DNA of 64,000 nucleotides from Palaeococcus pacificus DY20341 (GCF_000725425.1 NZ_CP006019.1:1772480-1836479), one strand, 5' to 3'. Shown: positions 46,910-56,074, counted from the first letter of the stretch. Numbers and translations are program-made. The notes: a model not told the origin generated them from the letters alone.

Positions 46910-46932
46910 AACTATCAAGATACAACTATCAA
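46910..46932 (+). repeat. Direct repeat AACTATCAA upstream of secreted-protein gene
   Basis: AACTATCAA at 46910-46918 recurs at 46924-46932 (14 bp apart), just upstream of a TATA-like ACCTTATAAAGG (46942-46953). It may be a regulator site for the gene at 47020. A second TATA-like TTGTATAAATG lies at about 46969-46979. Confidence 0.4.
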
Positions 46933-47019
46933 ACATGGTAAACCTTATAAAGGTAGAAGGGGTAATTATTGTATAAATGCAAAATAGATCCCCCGAATAC
47001 TAGAAGAGGGTGATACTCA

Positions 47020-48084
47020 ATGGGGAAAACCAAGAAGTTTTTAACCCTTCTTCTTTTTCTCTCAATCGTTATGCAGAGTGCACTTGCAACACCATACTGG
47101 CTCAAACCGGGCGTTTACGCTTCATACAAAGCGTGCAGCGCAGAGGCCCTTGAAGGAGACATAAAGTACGGAAACGAAGTCATCATCAGGGAGGAAAACG
47201 AGACAACACATCTACTGAGCCCCTGCATCTACTTTAAGTGGACAGTTCTCGACATAAAGGGCGATAAAGCTGTTTTAGGAATTCTCCTTCGAAGTGAAAA
47301 CAGCAGCAGGATCGTTGAGAGGAAGGTAAGCGCTGAGGAGGGGAGGAAGCTCCTTGAGAAATACCAGAGAATGTACGACTACTCCGGCGAGATGTGTGTT
47401 AACAAGTTCGTCAACGACACTTTAATAACGATGTGCAAGAACGTCTATAGGGAAAAAGGCCCTAAAGGGGAGCTGCTCATCGGTGTTGATGAGGGTTATG
47501 CATACATAATGAACACCACACACACCGGAAAAGACCACAGCTGGAGCGGGGTCGTTGAGGTCGACCTTAAGACCGGCGAGCTCTTAATAAACGGCACTCC
47601 TGTTGGAGTTAACTTCCTCTTCTCCGATAATCCGGCAGAGCTCAAAGGGAAGGAGATTATGGAGGGAGTTACATTTGAGGAAACCAGAGAGCTGAACATG
47701 ACCGTTATGACATACTATAGAGATTTTGTACCGCCCATATCTTTCACTAAGAGCGAGAAGATAGATACAGGTGGGGGATGGGCAATTGATGCGGTTGCTT
47801 TCGACGGGACGAGCGGGCTGGCCATAACGATATACATGCCTGTAAGCCCCCTCTGGGAGGCCCTAGGCATTGAAGAAGTCTATTCCGCGGATACACTCCT
47901 TCAGCGGAGCAAATCAGAGAAGAGCAGCGACAGGACGGTGCTCGTAGGCTTCCTCCTTGAAGACACGAATGCAGAGCTCATAAAACCCGAGGCACTGGAG
48001 GAAGGGAGTATTTCAAAGAAGGCCCTCGCACTTCTCCTCGGGGCGTTTGCAGCTTTTCTGGTTGTATGGAGGTGGAAAAGGTAA
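47020..48084 (+). CDS. Secreted, C-terminally anchored protein of unknown function
   Basis: The protein has 354 residues. A signal peptide ends near ALA-TPYW (about residue 23), and a final span plus basic tail (LALLLGAFAAFLVVWRWKR) anchors the C-terminus. The body is beta-rich with five Cys and several N-X-S/T sequons (NTT, NSS, NMT, NDT), so it may be glycosylated by AglB. Thermococcales have many such surface proteins of unknown role. SD GAGGGTGATACTC. Its stop is 36 nt from the convergent GH57-like gene. Confidence 0.75.
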   Translation: MGKTKKFLTLLLFLSIVMQSALATPYWLKPGVYASYKACSAEALEGDIKYGNEVIIREENETTHLLSPCIYFKWTVLDIKGDKAVLGILLRSENSSRIVERKVSAEEGRKLLEKYQRMYDYSGEMCVNKFVNDTLITMCKNVYREKGPKGELLIGVDEGYAYIMNTTHTGKDHSWSGVVEVDLKTGELLINGTPVGVNFLFSDNPAELKGKEIMEGVTFEETRELNMTVMTYYRDFVPPISFTKSEKIDTGGGWAIDAVAFDGTSGLAITIYMPVSPLWEALGIEEVYSADTLLQRSKSEKSSDRTVLVGFLLEDTNAELIKPEALEEGSISKKALALLLGAFAAFLVVWRWKR

Positions 48085-48120
48085 AGCGATTTCATGGGAG
48101 GAAAAGGAAAAAAACATAGT

Positions 48121-49920
48121 TCACTCCTTCCCTTTGTGCTCGCACCACTCTTTGTTCGCCCAGTCTCCATGAAACTCTCCCGGAATATGTCCCGTGTCAG
48201 GGACAGCTTGGCTGAAGTCGTAGAGAGCCTCTAACGCTGATACTATGTCTCTTGGGAAGTCCTTCTGGGCCACATATAAAGCCGCTCTCGTAACGACATT
48301 GTAGCGCGAGTTGGGGACGAGGCTTTTCAGTGAAGCAAACCAAGCTTCCTCCGTAGATTCCCATCCTTCCAAGCCCTCTAAGCGGAAGAACTCGTAATCA
48401 TAGTAGAGCTGTGGAAAAGCGAGCAACTTCATGTACTCGAGGAATAGATAGTGAGCTCTCTCCTCAATGCCCTCCTCAAGGTAAAGGTCTATAAGCTCGG
48501 CGAGTGCCTTGCTTATGGCAACGACATTGCCGAATGTGACTCTCGTATCTATGTGCTCCCAAAATCTCGGGCATGAGTGGTTGCCGAGCAAAGCTAAGTA
48601 GTAAATTCTTCCAAGCTTGAGACTTATAGCCGGATCAACATCTTTGATTGGCTCCGTGACATATTCAACGCTCGTATCAATCTCAAAATACTCATAGTGC
48701 TCCCTAAAGAATATCCTAGCATACCTAACAAGAAACTCCTTTAATGAATCGAGCGTAGCGCTTGAATCATTGCGCTTTATCAAATCAAAGACCGCGTATC
48801 TTATGCTCCTGTTCAGCTCTTTAAACACCTTTGTGAAGGCTAACTTCCAAAGCTGGGAGTACTTTTTACCCCTGTAAAAGCGGTGTATCACCTTATTATC
48901 TTCCCTCCGGACGCCTAGCCAGCGTGTATCACTCGTTGTCCCATCTAAGCTCAAATCAAAGTAGTCGCTCCAGCTCGAGTAGTCTTTCACGTGGAGCTCA
49001 AACTTCTCTGTGCACTCCCCTTCGAGACACTTAAACCCACCGCTGAGCTTTTTCCTAACGAATTCGGCCGCGTTTATGAGCTCAACGCCCTTATCCTCCA
49101 ATCCCTTCAACCAAGTCATGAACCTGTCGAGCTGCTGGGGGTTGCTGACCAAGGCCTCCAAATCACTCGCTAAGTAAACGAGATAAGGAATGTTCTGGGA
49201 TTCTTTGAAAACGTCTATCCTCCCCTCTGCAACAGCCCTAATTAAGCCCTCAACATCAAGCGTGTTGAATGCAAAGGCATCACTAAGCTGGTGGTCTCTC
49301 CCAAAGATGTAGCAGAGCTTACCATTGGCTTTGAATGTGTTGCATGAAAACTTAGCCTGAAAAAGGTGAAGCTCCCTGAACTGCCGCTCATCCACGAGAA
49401 AGAGGAGTTTCTTATCAGTGGAGTCGCTTATTATTTTAGCACTATCTCTGGCTATGACATTTTCAGGAAGCCAGTAACCAACAACCTCCTTATCTTTAAT
49501 GAAAGGTTTGTAGAAGTCAAAAGACACTCTCGCGAGAACTTCTTGAGCAAACTTGCTTATATGGGGCATTATTGGGTGAAAGGGGGTAGTAGGGACAGCT
49601 TCGACGTGATTCTCCAAGAGTTCGATAATTTCTCCGTAAATTCTCGGTTTATATCTCAAGACCATGTAAAGCGTAAAAGGTTCGATATCAACACTTACCG
49701 CCCCTTTCTTAAGGGCACCCAAAGTGTCATCCACGTAATCGTAGGCTTTTATGACCGCCCTAGTCCAATTCCTACCTTCAACATCAACATCCCTAATCTT
49801 CAGTGAGACAGGACTTAAGCGCTCCGAATACTTTATAGGATCCCATCCCGTGCCATCATGGATATAAATTATATCTCCCGGCTGGTAGCCATGAAAGTGA
49901 TAAGCGAACTTCTGCATCAT
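48121..49920 (-). CDS. GH57-like glycoside hydrolase-family protein
   Basis: The protein has 599 residues. YHFHGYQPGD (His8, His10) resembles the first GH57 motif HxHQP, and GYWLPEN (Glu153) resembles the nucleophile motif. VYLASDLEALVSNP may give the acid Asp. The C-terminal 250 residues are helical, as in GH57 amylases and branching enzymes. Activity cannot be assigned: the first motif is HFHGYQP, not HxHQP. The ATG overlaps the stop of the upstream gene by 1 nt (TGATG), so it is in the operon of the KaiC-like ATPase. Confidence 0.78.
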   Translation of the reverse strand: MMQKFAYHFHGYQPGDIIYIHDGTGWDPIKYSERLSPVSLKIRDVDVEGRNWTRAVIKAYDYVDDTLGALKKGAVSVDIEPFTLYMVLRYKPRIYGEIIELLENHVEAVPTTPFHPIMPHISKFAQEVLARVSFDFYKPFIKDKEVVGYWLPENVIARDSAKIISDSTDKKLLFLVDERQFRELHLFQAKFSCNTFKANGKLCYIFGRDHQLSDAFAFNTLDVEGLIRAVAEGRIDVFKESQNIPYLVYLASDLEALVSNPQQLDRFMTWLKGLEDKGVELINAAEFVRKKLSGGFKCLEGECTEKFELHVKDYSSWSDYFDLSLDGTTSDTRWLGVRREDNKVIHRFYRGKKYSQLWKLAFTKVFKELNRSIRYAVFDLIKRNDSSATLDSLKEFLVRYARIFFREHYEYFEIDTSVEYVTEPIKDVDPAISLKLGRIYYLALLGNHSCPRFWEHIDTRVTFGNVVAISKALAELIDLYLEEGIEERAHYLFLEYMKLLAFPQLYYDYEFFRLEGLEGWESTEEAWFASLKSLVPNSRYNVVTRAALYVAQKDFPRDIVSALEALYDFSQAVPDTGHIPGEFHGDWANKEWCEHKGKE

Positions 49921-50384
49921 CAGTCATCACCATCCTGTATGTACCCTATGGAAGAAGGAAAACCAAGAGTCTTAGGCTTCTTTAACATCCCCATAAGCTC
50001 TAAAATTTCAGGTGGTTCTAGAATTGACGGACTGTTTAAAATCCGCGCAAACTCTATATTGAACCGTCCCTCAGATTGAATCTCCTCTTCAATAAATGCT
50101 TCCTTTAATTTGGATTTAGACTCATCCAAAGGAGAAAGCTTAACAGCCAGTCCAGACTGCACATCTTCCATTCTCTTCCTCTCACCATCAAGTTTTCCCC
50201 GCTGGTATGCTTTCTTAGCTTTTTCATAAACTCCAAGTTCCCTGGCTTTTTCATATATCTCAGATTTCTTATGTCCAACCCACGATATCCACTCACTGTG
50301 TCCTTTGTAGCCAATAAAGTACCCAAAACGATACGCTTCCCTAATTATTTCCTGAATTTTTTGAGTATCCTTTTTCTTTACCAT
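49920..50384 (-). CDS. Hypothetical protein in KaiC-like operon
   Basis: The protein has 154 residues, charged and helical, with REAYRFGYFIGYKGHSEW and ARELGVYEKAKKAYQRGK as the clearest parts. No family is recognised. ATG 50384 follows GAGGGGATC and overlaps the end of the KaiC-like gene by 12 nt; the stop overlaps the GH57-like start. The tight coupling suggests that it partners the ATPase. Confidence 0.72.
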   Translation of the reverse strand: MVKKKDTQKIQEIIREAYRFGYFIGYKGHSEWISWVGHKKSEIYEKARELGVYEKAKKAYQRGKLDGERKRMEDVQSGLAVKLSPLDESKSKLKEAFIEEEIQSEGRFNIEFARILNSPSILEPPEILELMGMLKKPKTLGFPSSIGYIQDGDD

Positions 50385-50394
50385 TTCGATCCCC

Positions 50395-51108
50395 TCAGAA
50401 CGGCGCCTCATTGTAAACCCTAATGCCTTCTTTTGAGAACCTAACTCTCTTTATATTACTGTCATGAGGTGTGCCACGCATTTTTAATATCTGAAGCGCT
50501 CTTATCATCGTATAGTTTCTCATAAAGTGATGCAAAACTATGACACCGCTGGCCAAATAATATTCATCAGTATAATTATCTGAGCTCAGCATTTCAGATA
50601 TTACTAACGTGGTAACATCTAACTCTTCAAGAGACCTTATAAAGTTGCCAATCTCTCTTCTCTTGTTTTCGGGATCCGCAACAAGCTGTTCTATTGAAGT
50701 GAATGAATCTATTACCACTCTTTTTGGCCTTTCTGCTGAGACTACATCTTTAATCTTCACGAAAAGCTCTCTCCATGTCAATTTTTGTTCTATTCTTAGG
50801 AGGTGGTAGCCAATATCATAGAAAACAATCTTCCCAGATTTTGCGTAAGGTAGGATGTTGAGATCATATTTCATCATGTCTTGAATTATAACTTTAGGAT
50901 CATCAACGAGAGAAATGTAAAGGCCTTTTTCATTATTCCTAGCACCTGCTACAAGAAACTGAACTCCAATTGTAGTTTTACCACTCCCAGGAGGCCCACT
51001 TATAAGGTAGACCCTCCCCGGGATTAAACCCCCACCAATCAGCTCATCTAACCCCGGAACCCCAGTTGAAACACGATCTAAGGTTTTTAGTATTTCTCCA
51101 ATGTACAT
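50395..51108 (-). CDS. KaiC-like RecA-superfamily ATPase
   Basis: The protein has 237 residues. STGVPGLDELIGGGL opens the fold, GPPGSGKTT (38-46) is Walker A and RVVIDSF is Walker B. A single KaiC domain, as in many archaeal signalling ATPases; the catalytic Glu pair is not obvious. Role unknown, perhaps regulatory. First gene of a three-gene operon with the 154-residue protein and the GH57-like protein. Confidence 0.88.
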   Translation of the reverse strand: MYIGEILKTLDRVSTGVPGLDELIGGGLIPGRVYLISGPPGSGKTTIGVQFLVAGARNNEKGLYISLVDDPKVIIQDMMKYDLNILPYAKSGKIVFYDIGYHLLRIEQKLTWRELFVKIKDVVSAERPKRVVIDSFTSIEQLVADPENKRREIGNFIRSLEELDVTTLVISEMLSSDNYTDEYYLASGVIVLHHFMRNYTMIRALQILKMRGTPHDSNIKRVRFSKEGIRVYNEAPF

Positions 51109-51177
51109 GAGAATAACCTCCCAAGGTTAATCCCCTAAGAAATAAATATGAACGAAGATATTTATATCACTTTTGAA

Positions 51178-52239
51178 CTAACCCCAAGCCCAATGTCTGC
51201 TCACAATAAAGCGGACTATAAACGAGATGAGAATTCCTATGAGGTTAGAGATCAAATAGGGGATTCCTATGTACGTTAACCCATAGAGAAACGCAAGCTG
51301 AACTGCACCCCCAGCTATTGAAGCTAAGTGAAAGTTAACTAAGCGTTTCAAAAAGGGCACGTTTTTCAAATCCCTAAACGTCCAGATGTCATTCCAAAGG
51401 AAGTTGTTCAAAACGCTGAGCTCATAGGAGAAGAGTCCAGCCAAAACTAACCCTAAATCAGTTTTCTCAAAAAATAACCAGAGAAAGAACTCATTTACAA
51501 TAACACCTGTGAAGCCAACGATGGAAAATTTAACTAGTCTGTCTATCTCACCTTCCCACTTCATTAGACGCCACAGGTGCCTCAGATAATTAAAAATCTG
51601 CTTTTGGCTTAATTTACTCTCTCCTGCGTTTCTTAGGCCAAAAGTAAACGGAATTTCTTCAATTCTACTATATCTTCCCTTTATGAGAATTTCCAAGAGT
51701 ATTTTAAACCCAACAGGGTTGAGCTCTATCCCTTCAACGACTTCTCTTTTGAGGGCAAAGAATCCACTTACGGGGTCTCTAACGTGCCTAATTTTAGGCA
51801 AAGCTACACGTCCAATCATTATGGCACCTTTTGATATTAACCGCCTATACCAGTACCAGTTCTCCACCTTTCCTCCTTTAACATAACGGGAAGCAACGGC
51901 TATATCCGCCCCATTTTCTATTCTTTCAATGAGTTTTGGAATTACCTCAGGAGGATGCTGCAAATCCGCATCCATAACAACAAATACATCCCCTTCCGCT
52001 TCGCTAAATCCCCTAATTACTGCGGAAGAGAGCCCTTTTTCATTTTTTCTCCTAATTACTTTAACAGGATATATTTTGGAGAGTTTTTGGGCTTTTTCCC
52101 AAGTTTTATCGGGAGAATCATCGTCAACTACTACTATCTCAAAGTCATGACCTCTCAGAGAACCACTTATCCTTTTGAAAAGCTCCTCGAGATTGTCTCT
52201 TTCATTATAAGTAGGGACGATGATTGAAATTCTCACCAT
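51178..52239 (-). CDS. Dolichyl-phosphate mannose synthase (GT2 plus GtrA-like membrane domain)
   Basis: Transfers mannose from GDP-mannose to dolichyl phosphate. The 353 residues comprise a GT-A domain (IIVPTYNERDN, VVVDDDSPD, VMDADLQHPPE with the DAD metal motif, RYVKGGKVENW) and four C-terminal spans (about 225-350) of GtrA type. This matches the crystallised Pyrococcus furiosus enzyme in order and length. ATG 52239 follows GGGAGGCGAAA; an upstream start would add 27 unlikely residues. Supplies Dol-P-Man to GT-C enzymes and the N-glycan pathway. Confidence 0.93.
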   Translation of the reverse strand: MVRISIIVPTYNERDNLEELFKRISGSLRGHDFEIVVVDDDSPDKTWEKAQKLSKIYPVKVIRRKNEKGLSSAVIRGFSEAEGDVFVVMDADLQHPPEVIPKLIERIENGADIAVASRYVKGGKVENWYWYRRLISKGAIMIGRVALPKIRHVRDPVSGFFALKREVVEGIELNPVGFKILLEILIKGRYSRIEEIPFTFGLRNAGESKLSQKQIFNYLRHLWRLMKWEGEIDRLVKFSIVGFTGVIVNEFFLWLFFEKTDLGLVLAGLFSYELSVLNNFLWNDIWTFRDLKNVPFLKRLVNFHLASIAGGAVQLAFLYGLTYIGIPYLISNLIGILISFIVRFIVSRHWAWG

Positions 52240-52297
52240 TTTCGCCTCCCAGAGTAATGCATCTTTAAGAATTAATAACCTTTTCCTTCCGCAATGT

Positions 52298-52305
52298 TTA
52301 TAATA
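52298..52305 (+). promoter_or_regulatory. TATA box of tRNA-Pro
   Basis: TTTATAAT ends about 29 nt before the first base of the tRNA, within an otherwise unremarkable spacer. Confidence 0.55.
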
Positions 52306-52333
52306 CCTCCAAGTATTCATAGCATAGGGAGAT

Positions 52334-52411
52334 GGGGCCGTGGGGTAGCTTGGTCCATCCTTTGGGCTTCGGGAGCCCGAGACCCGGGTTCAAATCCCGG
52401 CGGCCCCACCA
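52334..52411 (+). tRNA. tRNA-Pro (CGG)
   Basis: Acceptor GGGGCCG/CGGCCCC pairs perfectly. The anticodon stem TGGGC/GCCCG encloses TTCGGGA, anticodon CGG. The T-arm CCGGG-TTCAAAT-CCCGG is canonical. Discriminator A, then CCA is encoded (52409-52411). No intron. Confidence 0.96.
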
Positions 52412-52431
52412 GCATTACAAACTTCGCCTGC

Positions 52432-52460
52432 GCGAATTTTGATCAATTCGCTTATTTTTC
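52432..52460 (+). terminator. Hairpin plus T-rich run after tRNA-Pro
   Basis: GCGAATT-TTGATC-AATTCGC (52432-52451) forms a 7-bp stem and is followed by TTATTTTTCC. It lies about 20 nt past the tRNA 3' end and probably ends its transcript. Confidence 0.5.
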
Positions 52461-52592
52461 CATAAGTGATTTTTAGGGGATTCCTCATTATCAAGAGCTT
52501 CCATGGAAGATGCACAACTTTAATCACTCCTCATGCAGCTAAATGTTGCTAAGAAAGCTTTGGCTTATTGAGACTCGAATACCCAGAGAAAG

Positions 52593-52602
52593 ATTTATAA
52601 AC
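52593..52602 (+). promoter_or_regulatory. TATA box of tRNA-Tyr
   Basis: ATTTATAAAC lies about 38 nt before the mature tRNA 5' end, leaving a short 5' leader for RNase P. Confidence 0.55.
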
Positions 52603-52639
52603 CCTTCACTAATGATTAACTATCGGGCGGGCTTAGGGT

Positions 52640-52717
52640 CCCGCGGTAGCCTAGCCTGGGAGTGGCGGCGGACTGTAGATCCGCAGGTCGCCGGTTCAAA
52701 TCCGGCCCGCGGGACCA
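52640..52717 (+). tRNA. tRNA-Tyr (GTA)
   Basis: Acceptor CCCGCGG/CCGCGGG with C1-G72, the archaeal tyrosine identity pair. The anticodon stem GCGGA/TCCGC encloses CTGTAGA, anticodon GTA. A long variable-side D region (AGCCTGGGAGTGGC) and T-arm GCCGG-TTCAAAT-CCGGC are seen. Discriminator A and encoded CCA. No intron. Confidence 0.96.
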
Positions 52718-52873
52718 CCAAAAATAAACTCTTCTAATAAAGAATTACCTCGCATCAATCCTGCAATTTTAGAGTCTTATTCTCAAATTTAGCCGATTTA
52801 GAAGGTCTTCTTTCCGTTCCCAATAAAAAAAGTATTTAAGCACCTTCATTGCATAAATAGATTGGGGGTAGTG

Positions 52874-53434
52874 GTGGAGAAAGCGGGGGATAAGCTTGAA
52901 AAAACTGCTAAGGCGAAGACCAAAAAGATGCAGATTATAGTGGGAAAGAGGCGACATGTGCAACTCGAAAAGAGAAAAGAGATGAGCCACAACATCAAAT
53001 ACATAAGCAAAGTTCCTGTCAAGCTCGTTATGGATAAAGACTTTCTCAAAGTTCATCCTGAGGACAGCTTAGTTGAGCTGGTTGGAAAGCTAAGAGGGGA
53101 AGAGACTTCGGCTGTTGTTGTTGATGATGAAGGCAAGCTTTTAGGCTTTATTACTGCAAAGGACTTGTTAAAATTCTTTGCACCTCTCCACAGACACACA
53201 GTTATAGGGCTGGGGCTCTTAAAGAGATATTCTTTAACCAGAGCCTCATATGTAAGGGACATAATGATAACAAAGCCCATTACGATAACTATTGATGATT
53301 ACTTGGATCACGCCATTAAACTCATGGTTGAAACCGGAAAGCACCATCTTCCCGTTGTGGATAAAGAAAAGAGAGTACACGGTGTCCTGGAAGTAAAGGA
53401 CATTGTAAGGCTCATCAGAATTGTAAGTCTCTAA
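52874..53434 (+). CDS. Two-CBS-domain protein with basic N-terminus
   Basis: The protein has 186 residues. A Lys-rich N-terminal tail (about 1-40) precedes two CBS domains (about 48-105 and 120-185): VHPEDSLVELVGKL, GFITAKDLL, ITIDDYLDHAIKLM and GVLEVKDIVRL. CBS pairs bind AMP, ATP or SAM. The start is uncertain among TTG 52862 and GTG 52871/52874; GGGGGT sits at 52864-52869 and a TATA-like GTATTTAAG is at 52831. The antiporter starts 17 nt after the stop, so it may regulate that protein. Confidence 0.78.
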   Translation: MEKAGDKLEKTAKAKTKKMQIIVGKRRHVQLEKRKEMSHNIKYISKVPVKLVMDKDFLKVHPEDSLVELVGKLRGEETSAVVVDDEGKLLGFITAKDLLKFFAPLHRHTVIGLGLLKRYSLTRASYVRDIMITKPITITIDDYLDHAIKLMVETGKHHLPVVDKEKRVHGVLEVKDIVRLIRIVSL

Positions 53435-53451
53435 CCCATGTGGCGATAAAA

Positions 53452-54582
53452 ATGGAAGACCTGCTATTGATTGCTTTGATATTAATTACAGCAAAGATAA
53501 CAGGATACGCATTTGAAAAGATAGGACAGCCGACTGTTTTAGGGCAAATTCTAGGTGGGATAGCCATAGGATTATACTTTAAGAGTGACGAAGTTATACA
53601 CGCATTCTCAAACTTAGGAGTTCTCATTCTGCTGTTTTTGGCGGGTCTTGAAAGTGATCTTGAAGAGTTTAAGAGAGTCGGAAGGCCCAGCATGCTTATA
53701 GCAACTATAGGTGTTATCACAGCATTCTTATTTGGATTTTTAATATCATTGCCGTTTGTTTCGACTAACGAGGCCCTATTATTCGGTGCCATAATGACCC
53801 CAACAAGTGTCAGCATAACGGTTAGAGTTTTGATGGAGTTAAGAAAGCTCAGAACTAAAGAAGGCGCTGCTATTCTAGCTGCTGCTGTTATAGATGATGT
53901 TTTTGGAATTTTGGCGCTGACTATAGTAATCTCCGTGCTTAAAGAAGGGAGTGTGCACATCATCGGCATATTGGAAATATTGATAAAAGTAGTTGGCTTT
54001 TTGTTTATACTATTGAAGTTTGGCGTTCCTCTTATGGAGCGCTTATTCCACCAAGTGAGCAGAATAAAGCTGCCCGAGACCACCACAACCTTCGCATTAA
54101 TAACGGCAATATTTTTTGCCATTTTAGCCGAAAGAATGAATATAGCATCGATTTTGGGAGCTTATATGACAGGTTTAGTCCTAGGACAGACTTACTACGG
54201 AAAGCAAATTATAGAGAAGATTTCCACGTTGGGATACGCAATTTTCATACCTATATTTTTCGTCGAAGTTGGCATGAGCATAGATTTGGGATATATTTAC
54301 AGCGCAGGCCTCTTCGCAGTTTTATACACAATAATGGCCATATTGAGCAAGATAGTCGGCTGTGGGGCAGGAGCTTATTTAGGCGGCTTCAACTTAAAAG
54401 AATCGCTTGGGATTGGTATCGGAATGATACCAAGATTGGGTGTGGAATTAGCAATGTTAGCAATTGCAATAAAGAGCGGCGTAGCCAATCAAGACATGCT
54501 CACCATAGCCGTTTTCATGGTGTTTGTAACGACGATAATAACGCCTCCAATGCTCAAGTGGGCTCACACAAAATTGAAATAG
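53452..54582 (+). CDS. CPA2-family cation/proton antiporter
   Basis: The protein has 376 residues with 12-13 spans. GQPTVLGQILGGIAIG is the first conserved span, GALMTPTSVSI-type GAIMTPTSVSI the crossing region, and AAVIDDVFGIL carries the two neighbouring Asp that mark electrogenic Na+/H+ exchangers such as NapA. LVLGQTYYGK and IPIFFVEVGMSI follow. It should exchange Na+ (or K+) for protons. Paired with the CBS gene upstream. Confidence 0.88.
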   Translation: MEDLLLIALILITAKITGYAFEKIGQPTVLGQILGGIAIGLYFKSDEVIHAFSNLGVLILLFLAGLESDLEEFKRVGRPSMLIATIGVITAFLFGFLISLPFVSTNEALLFGAIMTPTSVSITVRVLMELRKLRTKEGAAILAAAVIDDVFGILALTIVISVLKEGSVHIIGILEILIKVVGFLFILLKFGVPLMERLFHQVSRIKLPETTTTFALITAIFFAILAERMNIASILGAYMTGLVLGQTYYGKQIIEKISTLGYAIFIPIFFVEVGMSIDLGYIYSAGLFAVLYTIMAILSKIVGCGAGAYLGGFNLKESLGIGIGMIPRLGVELAMLAIAIKSGVANQDMLTIAVFMVFVTTIITPPMLKWAHTKLK

Positions 54583-54726
54583 TCTAAATTAGATGACCAA
54601 ATTTTAGATTAATTTTTGTCATTCTGTTGAAAATATGGCCAATAAAATGAAATATCTATCATAAATTCAACATATTTTGCATAAAAGACATAAACCTTAA
54701 AGACAATGCTGAAAATAGGTGATAAC

Positions 54727-55638
54727 ATGAACGCAGTTCAGCTGATTAGTAGAGATATAAGTCCAATCCTGAGAGTACAAACGAAGGTAATTGGATATAT
54801 GACTGACTATTTCATAAAGAAGGGCTTTAAATGGCTCTTACCTGTAATGCTAAGCTCTATAACCGATCCACTGTGGCCAGATCCCGCAGCGAGCAAAATG
54901 AGGGCCCCAGAGATTGAGGCCTATGGAACTAGGCTTAAATTAATGCACAGCATGATCCTCCACAAGCAGATGGCTATAGCGATGGGCTTGGAAAAGATTT
55001 TCGTACTCTCTCCAAACATTAGGCTTGAAGAGAGGGATAGAGACGATGGAAGACACGCTTATGAGTTCACCCAGCTCGACTTCGAGATGGCCTACGCAAG
55101 CATGGACGATGTGATGGGTCTTATAGAAGGCTTAATAGTAGGTTTATTTGACTATGCAAGAGGATTACCAGAGATGAGAGAGCTGGATAGAGAGCTCCCA
55201 AAGATAAAAGCTCCTTTCAAGCGCTTCACCATGGCAGAGATTGAAGAGGAATATGGCGACGATGAGGAAGCAAGCAAAGCTATGGACGAGCCTTTCTGGA
55301 TAATCGACATCTCAAGAGAGTTCTATGATAGAGAAGACCCCACAAAACCAGGACACTTTAGAAACTATGACCTAATAATGCCCGAAGGCTATGGCGAAGT
55401 CTCAAGCGGCGGCGAGAGGGAATGGCAGTACGAGGTAATCTTAAGGAAGCTCAAAGAGAGTGGACTCAGCTTGGAGGCATTTAAGCCCTATCTAGAGGTA
55501 GCAAAAGCGAGAAAGCTTAAGCCCTCAGCAGGCGCGGGCATTGGAGTGGAGAGAATCGTTAGGTTCATAGTAGGAGCAAAGCACATAGCGGAGGTGCAAC
55601 CTTTCCCAAGAATTCCGGGAATTCCTGCAGTGATTTAA
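54727..55638 (+). CDS. asnA: Archaeal asparagine synthetase A (aspartyl-tRNA-synthetase-like)
   Basis: The protein has 303 residues of a class II aminoacyl-tRNA-synthetase core without an anticodon-binding domain. Motif 1 is in the N-terminal part, motif 2 around FVLSPNIRLEERDRDDGRH, then YEFTQLDFEM, and motif 3 GAGIGVERIVRF. In Pyrococcus abyssi the homolog makes asparagine from aspartate with ammonia and ATP. ATG 54727 follows AGGTGATAAC. It converges with the PIN gene, overlapping by 4 nt. Confidence 0.9.
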   Translation: MNAVQLISRDISPILRVQTKVIGYMTDYFIKKGFKWLLPVMLSSITDPLWPDPAASKMRAPEIEAYGTRLKLMHSMILHKQMAIAMGLEKIFVLSPNIRLEERDRDDGRHAYEFTQLDFEMAYASMDDVMGLIEGLIVGLFDYARGLPEMRELDRELPKIKAPFKRFTMAEIEEEYGDDEEASKAMDEPFWIIDISREFYDREDPTKPGHFRNYDLIMPEGYGEVSSGGEREWQYEVILRKLKESGLSLEAFKPYLEVAKARKLKPSAGAGIGVERIVRFIVGAKHIAEVQPFPRIPGIPAVI

Positions 55639-56048
55639 TTTATCATCCCCTCCAGGACTAAAATTTTCTTTTGCCTCAAATAAACAACGGGAATTCCTTT
55701 TTCCCTCAACTTTTTCTTTAGCCCCTTATCGTTTGTGCAGACGATTACATTAGGCGTTTTTAAGGCAAACTCTAAAATTAGCTCATCCGTTGGCTTTTCA
55801 CCAAACCTGCCCACTTCCACGATCTTAAAACCCTCTATTAGCCTCTTAGCCATTCTAATCGCTAAAAGATCTTTGCCGCGGGATTTTCGCTCTATGACAT
55901 CGAGCTCTTGCTTTACAACATCTGGAACACATACCTCAAACTTGACATCCAAAATGCGGTAGAGTTCTCTTACAATATCCACTCCAAACTGGCCGGGAAC
56001 TAAGAGAAAGTTCGTGTCGAGTACAATCAAATAATCATTTTTAACCAT
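55635..56048 (-). CDS. PIN-domain ribonuclease (FCF1/Utp24-like)
   Basis: The protein has 137 residues. VLDTNFLLVPGQF (first Asp), VKQELD (Glu), KPTDELI (Asp) and VCTNDKGLKKKL (last Asp) make the four-acid active site. Its place after aIF2-gamma and eS6 is the conserved archaeal order for the FCF1-like PIN protein thought to cut rRNA precursors. ATG 56048 follows GGTGATTTTT. It overlaps or abuts the upstream gene closely. Confidence 0.85.
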   Translation of the reverse strand: MVKNDYLIVLDTNFLLVPGQFGVDIVRELYRILDVKFEVCVPDVVKQELDVIERKSRGKDLLAIRMAKRLIEGFKIVEVGRFGEKPTDELILEFALKTPNVIVCTNDKGLKKKLREKGIPVVYLRQKKILVLEGMIN

Positions 56049-56074
56049 AAAAATCACCAAAAGAAAGAAGAAAA

